40,548 nt of DNA from Sphingobacteriia bacterium (GTDB lineage Bacteria > Bacteroidota > Bacteroidia > Chitinophagales > Chitinophagaceae). Positions within the stretch are counted from its first letter, which is position 1. The number at the start of each line of letters is the position of its first letter. The translations under genes were made by a program, and so were the position numbers. The stretch spans positions 1-40,548 of the forward strand of contig RDZY01000032.1 in NCBI GenBank assembly GCA_004294135.1, in the 5' to 3' direction. Shown one piece after another: positions 15,737-23,604 of the stretch. The notes beneath the pieces are model-generated. The model ran no database searches. It was given only the letters and a program-made list of their open reading frames with translations, and was not told where the DNA came from.

Positions 15737-17716
15737 ATGAAATATTTACTCTTATTCTTATCTTGGATCTTCACTTGTTTTGCAAGAGCGCAATCTACGA
15801 GTGGTTCTCTCTCCAGCCAAATTTCAATTTCATCCTTACAAACAAGTATGAATGAAAGTTGGCCTACTCCCATCACCATTGTAATTAGAAGAAGTGGTGG
15901 AGTAAAAGCGGTTACTGTTCCAATAAAAATTGTAGGTACTGCAACAATTGGAGTTGACTATCTAAGCTCCGTTGTATCAAGTGTAACCATACCAATGGGA
16001 AGTAGGGAAATATGGTTACAATTGCAACCCATTGCCGACAATCTTGTTGAGGGCACAGAGACAGTCGCTATAAAACTACTACCCAATCCAGAATATACCA
16101 TCTCAGGGGTAGATTCAACGCTGATAAATATTCTAGATAAAACTACTATTCCCACAGACGATGAAGCCAGTAGATTTTTAATTCAAGCTGGTTTTGGCGC
16201 AGACCCCGATGAATTGGCATTGGTGAAACAACTTGGATTTGAAGGTTGGATTGATTATCAATTGAAACAACCAAAAGGCTATTTACAACCTGTTATTAAA
16301 AAAAGAATTGCAGACGGCAAAGATGTTTTTCATCCTGCCACCAAAATTGCATTGTGGACGCAAGTAATGAGAAGAAAAGGAAATCCCGATACCACTGATA
16401 TCCTTAGGCAAAGAATTGCTTACTCTTTGCTGCAAATTTTTGTGGTCTCTCAAAACCTAGATGCCCTTTTATTGAACTCAGAAGGGGTAACCAATTATTA
16501 TGATAAACTCATGGATGGTGCATTTGGTAATTTTAGGCAACTTCTATTAGATGTAACCATGCATCCTTGTATGGGTATTTACTTAAGCCATTGTGGAAAC
16601 AAAAAACCAGATAGTGCCAATAATATTTTTCCAGACGAAAACTACGCTAGAGAAATCATGCAGCTTTTCAGTATTGGGTTATGGGAATTAAATCAGGACG
16701 GATCCCGAAAACTCAGAAATGGAGAACCTATACCTACTTATACCAATACTGATATTACAGAGTTCGCAAGGGTTTTTACAGGCTTAAAATGGGGTGGACC
16801 AACCAATTCAAATTCATATTTTGAATCCGCGTATGAAGAGTATAAATTTCCCATGAAACCCTATGAATCCTTCCACGACACTAACCCCAAAAAATTATTG
16901 AATGGTACTGTTTTACCTGGTGGAAGAAATACAATGCAAGACATTAACTCAGCAATAGATAATCTATTTAACCATCCCAATACTGGTCCTTTTATTAGTA
17001 GACTTCTTATTCAACGTTTAATTACATCAAATCCATCACCCGAATACATTGGTAGAGTTGCTGCTGCATTTGCCAATAATGGCAAGGGGGTTAGAGGCGA
17101 TATGGGTGCTGTTGTAAAAGCAATATTATTAGATGTAGAAGCGAGAGATATTGAAAAAACCAAAGATCCTAGTTTTGGAAAAATGAGAGAGCCCTATATG
17201 ACATTGATGAATATGGGCAAAACGTTTAACGCACAACCTCCAAGTGGTGATTATGAAAGTGCCACTTATATGTATGAGTTTTACTTACAAGAACCATTTC
17301 AGTCGCCTAGTGTATTTAATTTTTATTCTCCCAATTTCCGCCCCCCAGGTGAATTAACCACCTTAGGTAAGTTTGCACCCGAATTTCAAATATTAACTGC
17401 TGTAACAGCAGTTGAAACTCAAAATAATCTCTTGAATTCTGTAGAAAATCAAATTGCCAGATGGGGTGCGTCTACTCCAGCAAATGAAATGAAACTTAAT
17501 TTTTCACAAGAGATTGCCATAGCCAATGATCCAGACGCTTTAATTCGCCTACTGTCTACAAAACTAACGGGAGGTGCTTTGCAACCTAAGGGTTTTCAAA
17601 TTGTAAGAGAAGCCATCTTAAAAATACCTGCCACAGGAAATACTTGGCAAAGAGATAGGGTGAATATGGCTGCATACTTAATTGCCGCTAGTCCAGAATT
17701 TAACATTCAAAAATAA
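15737..17716 (+). CDS. DUF1800 protein with N-terminal Calx-beta domain
   Basis: A 659-residue exported protein. The ATG at 15737 is chosen because it opens a signal peptide (MKYLLLFLSWIFTCFARAQ); the in-frame ATG at 15695 would add a charged stretch overlapping the previous gene. Residues about 40-135 form a Calx-beta-like domain (TIGVDYLSSV..., GTETVAIKLL), an unusual addition to the family. The DUF1800 body follows, with RFLIQAGFGADPDELA, FRQLLLDVTMHPCMGIYL and PDENYAREIMQLFSIGLWEL. DUF1800 and DUF1501 proteins occur as adjacent pairs in many bacteria; their function is not established. The gap to the next gene is 7 bases. Confidence 0.9.
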   Translation: MKYLLLFLSWIFTCFARAQSTSGSLSSQISISSLQTSMNESWPTPITIVIRRSGGVKAVTVPIKIVGTATIGVDYLSSVVSSVTIPMGSREIWLQLQPIADNLVEGTETVAIKLLPNPEYTISGVDSTLINILDKTTIPTDDEASRFLIQAGFGADPDELALVKQLGFEGWIDYQLKQPKGYLQPVIKKRIADGKDVFHPATKIALWTQVMRRKGNPDTTDILRQRIAYSLLQIFVVSQNLDALLLNSEGVTNYYDKLMDGAFGNFRQLLLDVTMHPCMGIYLSHCGNKKPDSANNIFPDENYAREIMQLFSIGLWELNQDGSRKLRNGEPIPTYTNTDITEFARVFTGLKWGGPTNSNSYFESAYEEYKFPMKPYESFHDTNPKKLLNGTVLPGGRNTMQDINSAIDNLFNHPNTGPFISRLLIQRLITSNPSPEYIGRVAAAFANNGKGVRGDMGAVVKAILLDVEARDIEKTKDPSFGKMREPYMTLMNMGKTFNAQPPSGDYESATYMYEFYLQEPFQSPSVFNFYSPNFRPPGELTTLGKFAPEFQILTAVTAVETQNNLLNSVENQIARWGASTPANEMKLNFSQEIAIANDPDALIRLLSTKLTGGALQPKGFQIVREAILKIPATGNTWQRDRVNMAAYLIAASPEFNIQK

Positions 17717-17723
17717 ATACTAT

Positions 17724-19109
17724 ATGTCAACAAACTACATCAATCGTCGCCGTTTTCTTGGTCAAGCCAGCTGTGCAGCCGTGGGGTCTACCTCATTGTT
17801 GAGTACCCTTAGCAATTTCTTACTCACCAATTCGGCAGTTGCTCAGAATATAAATAATCTTACTGACTATCGAGCACTGGTCTGCTTTTTTTTACCAGGA
17901 GGCAACGACTCCTTTAATATGCTCGTTCCAACTGGTAGTGCTTATGCAGAGTATCAAAAAGTGCGACAAGATCTTGCACTTTCTCAATCTGCTCTTTTGC
18001 CCATCTCTCCCATTAATAATGCTGGAAGACCACTTGCACTTCACCCTGGCATGGCGGGCATAAAGAGTTTGTTTGATTCTGAAAAACTTTCTTTTATTGC
18101 AAATATTGGGAGTCTTGTTAGGCCCACTACGCTTACCGATTATAACAATGGTGCTTCACTGCCTTATGGTATTTTTTCTCACAGCGATCAACAAGAACAG
18201 TGGCAAAGCTCAATCCCCGATGTTAGAAGTGGATTAGGTTGGGCTGGAAAAGCAGCCGATTTACTGGTAAATGCAAATCGTGCATCAAATGTTTCTATGA
18301 ATATTTCTATATCGGGTAATAATCTTTGGCAGGTAGGCAATAAAGTAGTTCCCTACACCGTAAACGCCAATGGAGCTGTTGCGCTAAATGGATACGAGGG
18401 CGATAATGGTTTTAACGCAATTAGAAGAAGTGCTATTGATAACCAACTTGCACAAGAGTACAGCAACGTTTTAGAAAAAACATACAGCAATATGAAACGT
18501 AATTCTATTGATGCATATCAAGAGTTTAAACTGGCAACCGCAACAACACTTCCTGCTGATACTCTTGGAACAGATTCATTGGGTAATTCATTGCGACAAG
18601 TTGCAAAAATTATTGCAGGTAGAAATACATTGGGGGTAAAAAGACAAATTTTTTATGTGCAATGGGGCGGATGGGATTTTCATGATAATGTAGTGAATAA
18701 TATGTCAACGATGATCCCAATTATTAGTGATGCCATGAAATCGTTTTATGATTTGATGGTTGCTATGGGAGTACAAAATAATGTAACACTATTTTCCGCT
18801 TCAGAATTCGGAAGAAGCCTCACTTCAAATGCAGAAGGAAGCGACCACGCTTGGGGTGGACATCAATTTGTGATGGGGGGAGCTGTAAAAGGAAAAAGAG
18901 TTTATGGAAAATATCCTGACTTATTTCAGGGGAACAGTCTCGACACAGGCCGAGGACGAATTATTCCCACTACATCAGTAGATGAATTAGCTGCAGAATT
19001 AGCGCTTTGGTTGGGGGTTCAAAAACGTGATCTACCAATGGTGCTGCCAAATATCAGCCGTTTCTATAATTTAAGTAGCAGCGATTCCCCACTTGGGTTA
19101 TTTGTGTAG
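17724..19109 (+). CDS. DUF1501 protein with Tat signal
   Basis: A 461-residue protein of the DUF1501 family, distantly related to sulfatases/alkaline phosphatases. The ATG at 17724 begins a twin-arginine signal (NRRRFLGQASCAAVGS, Arg8-Arg10), pointing to export after folding in the cytoplasm, possibly with a cofactor or metal. Body motifs include ALVCFFLPGGNDSFNMLVP near the N-terminus, a conserved WGGWDFHDN, and SEFGRSLTSNAEGSDHAWGGHQFVMGG near the C-terminus. These Asp/His clusters look like a metal site. It forms an operon with the DUF1800 gene 7 bases upstream, so one partner uses Sec and the other Tat. Confidence 0.92.
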   Translation: MSTNYINRRRFLGQASCAAVGSTSLLSTLSNFLLTNSAVAQNINNLTDYRALVCFFLPGGNDSFNMLVPTGSAYAEYQKVRQDLALSQSALLPISPINNAGRPLALHPGMAGIKSLFDSEKLSFIANIGSLVRPTTLTDYNNGASLPYGIFSHSDQQEQWQSSIPDVRSGLGWAGKAADLLVNANRASNVSMNISISGNNLWQVGNKVVPYTVNANGAVALNGYEGDNGFNAIRRSAIDNQLAQEYSNVLEKTYSNMKRNSIDAYQEFKLATATTLPADTLGTDSLGNSLRQVAKIIAGRNTLGVKRQIFYVQWGGWDFHDNVVNNMSTMIPIISDAMKSFYDLMVAMGVQNNVTLFSASEFGRSLTSNAEGSDHAWGGHQFVMGGAVKGKRVYGKYPDLFQGNSLDTGRGRIIPTTSVDELAAELALWLGVQKRDLPMVLPNISRFYNLSSSDSPLGLFV

Positions 19110-19160
19110 TGAAAGCATTTATTGAACTGTTTTAAAACCGCTTAAAAATGGTGTGGCCTA

Positions 19161-19183
19161 TTTAGCAACTGTTTGAGTTATTT
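19161..19183. repeat. Dispersed short repeat, copy 2
   Basis: TTTAGCAACTGTTTGAGTTA, differing from copy 1 (9339) by one base over the shared 20. As in copy 1, the TAA stop of the minus-strand gene (19180-19178) lies inside the repeat at the same offset. Confidence 0.65.
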
Positions 19184-20158
19184 GTTGGCACTAAAAATGA
19201 ATGGCCTTGAAGATGTATTTTTAATACTATAGAGGTCTGTTACGGCCACTTCGAGTCCCCAATCAAATAAAGACTCAAAAGATTCTGTTTTCGTCATGTC
19301 CATTGCGGCACAATCCGAATTACCTACACCCCAGCTCCAAGCAAGCCAACCAATTTGTTGCTGCTGGCAATATTGTAAAATAAATTTGTAGGGAATACAA
19401 CATTTACACTTTACTTCCATAGGTGCAAATTCACCAATTAGAAGATTAATATTTAATTGAATGGACTTTTGAATAGCAGTTTCAATACGAGTTTCAGAAA
19501 TGCCTGCATCCCAAATATGCCAAGAAAAAATAAGGTTGTGTAATGGGTCAGCAGCCACCAGTTCTTTGGCATTGGTTAAAATATAACTTTCGTTTCTTCC
19601 CCAATTGGCAGCGTCAATCATGAGCGGAATATGAATACCAGCCCCTCTCATTCGCCTTACAATTTTACCGTAGGTAGCAGCAAAACTATGTTGAGAAACG
19701 GTATCAGTTCCAGCTTCATTGGCTATATTAAGAAGTAAATGGCGTTGGTATTTTTGAATGATGGTTACTACATCTTTTTGCAACCAAAAATCAACACATT
19801 CATCCAGCTTATTCCACTTACCAGTTGCATCATGAAGTTCAATAATAGGAATCATCTGATGTTTGATACAATTCCCAATAATAATATCCAACTTCTCTCC
19901 ATTACCACCCCAAGTTGCCCACATGATTCTTACGGTATTGGCGCCTGTTTTAGCAATTTCTGGAAATGATTTTTCTCCAGTAGGATCGGTTACTACATTC
20001 ATTTTATTAATTCCCCTTAAAATAATTTTCTCCCCGTTTGGAGCATACAAAAAACGACCATTAACGTAGCAAGTCTTTCTAGCTATTCCTTTTTGATCAT
20101 TAAAAGAAAGCGTTATTAATGCGATAAAAAGTAGGGGTAAAAAAAGAATATTTTTCAT
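19178..20158 (-). CDS. GH5-like glycoside hydrolase, secreted
   Basis: A 326-residue exported TIM-barrel hydrolase of the cellulase/mannanase clan. After the signal peptide (1-20) comes an 'NGRFLYAPNGEKIILRGIN' opening typical of GH5. The expected acid/base is Glu148 in NIANEAG and the nucleophile is Glu243 in LIGEFAP; a conserved WHIWDAG strand lies between them. Sequence pattern fits beta-mannanase-like or cellulase-like members; the polymer is not certain. An unusual Cys cluster (KCKCC, 251-254) follows the nucleophile. It is convergent with the DUF1501 gene and 47 bases downstream of the ThuA gene. Confidence 0.82.
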   Translation of the reverse strand: MKNILFLPLLFIALITLSFNDQKGIARKTCYVNGRFLYAPNGEKIILRGINKMNVVTDPTGEKSFPEIAKTGANTVRIMWATWGGNGEKLDIIIGNCIKHQMIPIIELHDATGKWNKLDECVDFWLQKDVVTIIQKYQRHLLLNIANEAGTDTVSQHSFAATYGKIVRRMRGAGIHIPLMIDAANWGRNESYILTNAKELVAADPLHNLIFSWHIWDAGISETRIETAIQKSIQLNINLLIGEFAPMEVKCKCCIPYKFILQYCQQQQIGWLAWSWGVGNSDCAAMDMTKTESFESLFDWGLEVAVTDLYSIKNTSSRPFIFSANK

Positions 20159-20205
20159 TGTAGTTGCTGCACTTATTTTGTAACCTAACTATTTTACTGA
20201 ATGAA

Positions 20206-20964
20206 TTAAAGCATTGGTTTATCACCCATAGCATATTGAATACCCCCCAATAAATGATTTAAAAATAGGGGCTCCTCAAAACTTTCTTTGGTATGACCTA
20301 GTTCTGTATAAAAAGACCGCCCGCCATCATATATATGATACCATGCCATCGGATGATTTTCACCATTCTTACCCCCTTTATACGACGATTCATCAATGGC
20401 AAGTAATACTTTTGTATTCAAATTGAGATTTTTAAAATTATACCATTCATCTTTTCGTTCCCAAATAAGGGGTAAAGATTTTGTAGATAAATGAGTGGCA
20501 TCTTTTACAACCAGTTTAGCCATTTGCTGTTCTGGGTGCGATTCAAAACTGGCACCAACAAGCCCTATATACCAAGGCCAGGTATAACCACAATCGGTTG
20601 CGGCATGCACACCTACGAATCCACCCCCATGCTGAATATACTGCTGAAACACTTTTTGTTGTTCAGTCCCCAATACTTCTCCTGTAGCACTTAAGAAGAT
20701 CACTGTTTTATACTTCTTCAAATTGGCTTTGGTAAAAAAAAGTGAATCTTCGGTTGCGTCAACGGAAAAATTATTTTCGGCTCCTAATTTACGAATGGCC
20801 GCTACTCCAGCTTCAATACTTTCATGCCTATAGCCATTGGTTTTTGAAAAAATCAATACCTTTTTCGACCTTTTTAAATGATTGTCGTTTTTGCCATCAG
20901 AAAAAGTAAATCCACAAAAAACGAGTGAACAAATTAACAATGTAAAGAAGGATACTTTATTCAT
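20206..20964 (-). CDS. ThuA-domain protein, secreted
   Basis: A 252-residue protein with a signal peptide (about 1-22) and one ThuA-like domain (class I glutamine amidotransferase-like fold). Characteristic stretches are VLIFSKTNGYRHESIEAG, VIFLSATGEVL, GGGFVGVHAATD and HPMAWYHIYDGGRSFYTELGHT. Family members have been linked to trehalose and other sugar use and are common in Bacteroidota beside sugar-degrading enzymes. Here it precedes the GH5-like gene on the same strand, consistent with a shared role in carbohydrate breakdown, though this is inference. Confidence 0.88.
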   Translation of the reverse strand: MNKVSFFTLLICSLVFCGFTFSDGKNDNHLKRSKKVLIFSKTNGYRHESIEAGVAAIRKLGAENNFSVDATEDSLFFTKANLKKYKTVIFLSATGEVLGTEQQKVFQQYIQHGGGFVGVHAATDCGYTWPWYIGLVGASFESHPEQQMAKLVVKDATHLSTKSLPLIWERKDEWYNFKNLNLNTKVLLAIDESSYKGGKNGENHPMAWYHIYDGGRSFYTELGHTKESFEEPLFLNHLLGGIQYAMGDKPML

Positions 20965-20972
20965 TTTTTTAA

Positions 20973-20999
20973 TTTAGAAGCTGTTTGAGTTAATTATTT
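20973..20999. repeat. Dispersed short repeat, copy 3
   Basis: Carries TTTAGAAGCTGTTTGAGTTA, one base away from copy 1. Unlike the other copies it does not end a gene: on the minus strand it lies between the acetyltransferase stop (21049) and the ThuA ATG (20964), ending 8 bases before that start. Confidence 0.6.
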
Positions 21000-21048
21000 T
21001 CAATTTATTGAGGTAATTTAAAATGGCTATCAATCTTCCAATAAGCAA

Positions 21049-21657
21049 TTATTTTGAGGCAGCTATTCTGGCAGCAAGCATATCTTTCACTTTATCAACC
21101 CATTCACTCCTCAATATACTCAACACAATTGAATTTCTTCTACCACCTCCATATTTTAGCAAATTATTTCTCAAAATACCTTCCTCAACACAACCAATTT
21201 TTTTCATGGCAGCAATACTCCTTGCATTATCAGCATCAGCCCTAAATTCTACTCGTTCCATCTTTATTTCATCAAAGGCAAATTGAAGCAACAAAAATTT
21301 ACAATGCAGGTTTAACCCCGTCCCTTGAAAATCTTTCCCATACCAAGTGTATCCCAATTGAAGGGTATCCTGATGCAATTGAATATCATAGTAACGAGTA
21401 CTTCCAGCATAAGCCTGCGAGCGCTTATCAATAACAATAAATGGGTATTCTTTTTCTTCCTCCCTTGCTACAATTGCTTGCTCAATATATTGCTTTAAGT
21501 TCTCTTCCCCAGATGCAGGAACAAGCGAATATTTCCAGATTTCAGGCTCATTTACAGCAAATTGCCGCAGGTTTTCAAAGTCGTTTCGCTGCAATGGTCG
21601 CAGTAACACGCAATCGTTCTCTAAAATAGTTTCTTTAGTAAATATAGAAATTTGCAT
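21049..21657 (-). CDS. GNAT N-acetyltransferase, RimJ/RimL-like
   Basis: A 202-residue acetyltransferase of the GNAT superfamily that transfers acetyl from acetyl-CoA to an amine. It opens with the RimJ/RimL pattern LLRPLQRNDFENL, has a beta-strand/CoA-binding region YTWYGKDFQGTGLNLHCKFLLLQ (about 105-127, with the QGTG pyrophosphate loop), and the C-terminal pattern NARSIAAMKKIGCVEEGILRN. The ATG at 21657 is preferred over upstream ones since it follows a good promoter by about 14 bases. Its substrate (protein N-terminus, antibiotic or small amine) cannot be told. Confidence 0.9.
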   Translation of the reverse strand: MQISIFTKETILENDCVLLRPLQRNDFENLRQFAVNEPEIWKYSLVPASGEENLKQYIEQAIVAREEEKEYPFIVIDKRSQAYAGSTRYYDIQLHQDTLQLGYTWYGKDFQGTGLNLHCKFLLLQFAFDEIKMERVEFRADADNARSIAAMKKIGCVEEGILRNNLLKYGGGRRNSIVLSILRSEWVDKVKDMLAARIAASK

Positions 21658-21671
21658 TTTCGTAATTTTAA

Positions 21672-21703
21672 CAAATGTAATAATCTTTGTTATGGTTGAC
21701 AAA
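21672..21703 (-). promoter_or_regulatory. Promoter of the acetyltransferase gene
   Basis: On the minus strand TTTG (21703-21700), 20 bases, then TACATTTG (21679-21672) match the Bacteroidota promoter consensus. The expected start of transcription lies about 9 bases before the ATG at 21657. Confidence 0.65.
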
Positions 21704-21758
21704 CAACGGTTTATTCATTAAAAATAATTAATCTTGCAACTAAACTTGCTTAAATATT

Positions 21759-23597
21759 ATGTGTGGAATTGTAGGTTATACCGGACCGAGGGAAGCGTAC
21801 CCCATTATTTTAAAAGGATTGAAAAGATTGGAATACAGGGGCTACGACAGTTCTGGCGTTGCCTTATTGAGTAATAATAAACTCAAGGTCTACAAAAAGA
21901 AAGGTAAAGTAGCGGAGCTAGAAGATAGTGTAATTGGCCTTGACTTACAAGGAACAATAGGAATTGGACATACCCGTTGGGCTACCCATGGTGAGCCTAG
22001 CGATAGGAATGCGCACCCGCATCAATCGCAGAGTGGCGAATTGGCCATGATTCACAATGGTATTATTGAAAACTATACCCAGATAAAAAAAGAGCTGGAA
22101 TCTAAAGGCTATCATTTTAAAAGTGATACCGATACTGAAGTATTGCTGAATTTTATTGAAGACATTAAAATTAATAATAACTGCGCTTTAGAAGAAGCTT
22201 TGCGCATTGCATTAAAAAGAGTGGTTGGTGCTTATTGTATTCTACTCATTTCTAACGACGACCCCACTACCATTATTGCAGCTCGCAAAGGAAGTCCCCT
22301 TGTGATAGGCATAGGCAAAGGAGAACATTTTCTGGCAAGCGACGCCTCTCCTATTATTGAATATACCAAAGAAGTGGTGTATGTAAACGATTATGAAATA
22401 GCTATTGTAAAGCCCGATGAACTGATTCTTAAAAATTTGGGTAATGAAAAACAAACCCCTTTTATTACCAAACTAGATATGGAACTGGCTGCCATTGAAA
22501 AAGGCGGATATGATCACTTTATGCTCAAAGAAATTCATGAGCAACCCAATAGTATTTTCGATTGCTTACGCGGTAGATTGCTTCCACAGAGTGGACAAAT
22601 AATGATGGGTGGTATTGAGAACAATATGGATGCCTTTATTCATGCCAACCGCATTGTAATTGTTGCTTGTGGCACCAGTTGGCATGCTGGTTTAATTGCC
22701 GAATATTTAATTGAAGAGCTTTGCCGTATTCCGGTTGAAGTAGAATATGCTTCCGAATTCCGTTATCGCAACCCAGTTATTCACAAAGGAGATGTAATCA
22801 TCGCCATTTCTCAAAGTGGTGAAACAGCAGATACTTTAGTTGCACTAGAAAGTGCTAAAGAAAAAGGTGCGTTTATTTTTGGTGTGGTAAATGCAGTAGG
22901 CAGTAGCATTGCCCGATTGAGTAACGCTGGCGCCTATACCCACTCAGGACCTGAAATTGGCGTTGCCAGTACAAAAGCATTTACTGGTCAACTGGCTGTA
23001 CTCATGATGATGGCCTTGAAAATTGGTTTTGCTAAAAAAACCATTGACGAAAAAAGGTATTTACAACTCATGCGCGACCTAGAATCTGTTCCAGAAAAAA
23101 TAAAAGAAATTTTAGCAAATACCAAAGAGATTGAACGCATTGCTGAAAAATACAAAGACGCCAGCGATTTTCTTTTCCTAGGAAGAGGATATAATTTTCC
23201 GGTTGCATTAGAAGGTGCATTGAAGCTAAAAGAGATTTCATATATACACGCCGAAGGTTATCCTGCTGCAGAAATGAAACACGGCCCCATTGCATTGGTA
23301 GATGAAAAACTACCCGTAGTTTTTGTGGCCACCAAAGATTCCTACTACCAAAAAATTGTTTCCAATGTGCAGGAAATAAAAGCACGTAAAGGAAAAGTTA
23401 TTGCAGTGGCAACCATAGGAGATGATATTATTCCTGGAATGGCAGACGACGTAATGCTGGTGCCAGATATTGATGAAGTAATTGCGCCGCTGTTAAGTGT
23501 AGTACCCTTGCAGCTATTAAGCTATTATGTTGGTCTCTATAAAGGACTAGATGTTGACAAGCCACGCAACCTTGCTAAGAGTGTAACCGTTGAATAA
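21759..23597 (+). CDS. glmS: Glutamine-fructose-6-phosphate aminotransferase (isomerizing)
   Basis: A 612-residue GlmS that makes glucosamine 6-phosphate from fructose 6-phosphate and glutamine, the first step to UDP-GlcNAc for peptidoglycan and LPS. It starts MCGIVGYTG with the nucleophilic Cys2 of the glutaminase domain (to about residue 240), with the TRWATHG and HNGIIENY motifs. Two SIS isomerase domains follow (GTSWHAG..., ISQSGETADTLVAL, and LGRGYNFPVALEGALKLKE). The C-terminus DKPRNLAKSVTVE is conserved. No ribozyme-like leader is visible. It is followed after 7 bases by the DUF4954 gene. Confidence 0.98.
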   Translation: MCGIVGYTGPREAYPIILKGLKRLEYRGYDSSGVALLSNNKLKVYKKKGKVAELEDSVIGLDLQGTIGIGHTRWATHGEPSDRNAHPHQSQSGELAMIHNGIIENYTQIKKELESKGYHFKSDTDTEVLLNFIEDIKINNNCALEEALRIALKRVVGAYCILLISNDDPTTIIAARKGSPLVIGIGKGEHFLASDASPIIEYTKEVVYVNDYEIAIVKPDELILKNLGNEKQTPFITKLDMELAAIEKGGYDHFMLKEIHEQPNSIFDCLRGRLLPQSGQIMMGGIENNMDAFIHANRIVIVACGTSWHAGLIAEYLIEELCRIPVEVEYASEFRYRNPVIHKGDVIIAISQSGETADTLVALESAKEKGAFIFGVVNAVGSSIARLSNAGAYTHSGPEIGVASTKAFTGQLAVLMMMALKIGFAKKTIDEKRYLQLMRDLESVPEKIKEILANTKEIERIAEKYKDASDFLFLGRGYNFPVALEGALKLKEISYIHAEGYPAAEMKHGPIALVDEKLPVVFVATKDSYYQKIVSNVQEIKARKGKVIAVATIGDDIIPGMADDVMLVPDIDEVIAPLLSVVPLQLLSYYVGLYKGLDVDKPRNLAKSVTVE

Positions 23598-23604
23598 AAT
23601 AAAG

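Noticed and set aside
21703..21758. Possible glmS ribozyme or riboswitch before glmS
   Set aside because: The space before glmS is only about 55-100 bases, AT-rich, and shows none of the helices of the glmS ribozyme, which is in any case typical of Gram-positive bacteria.
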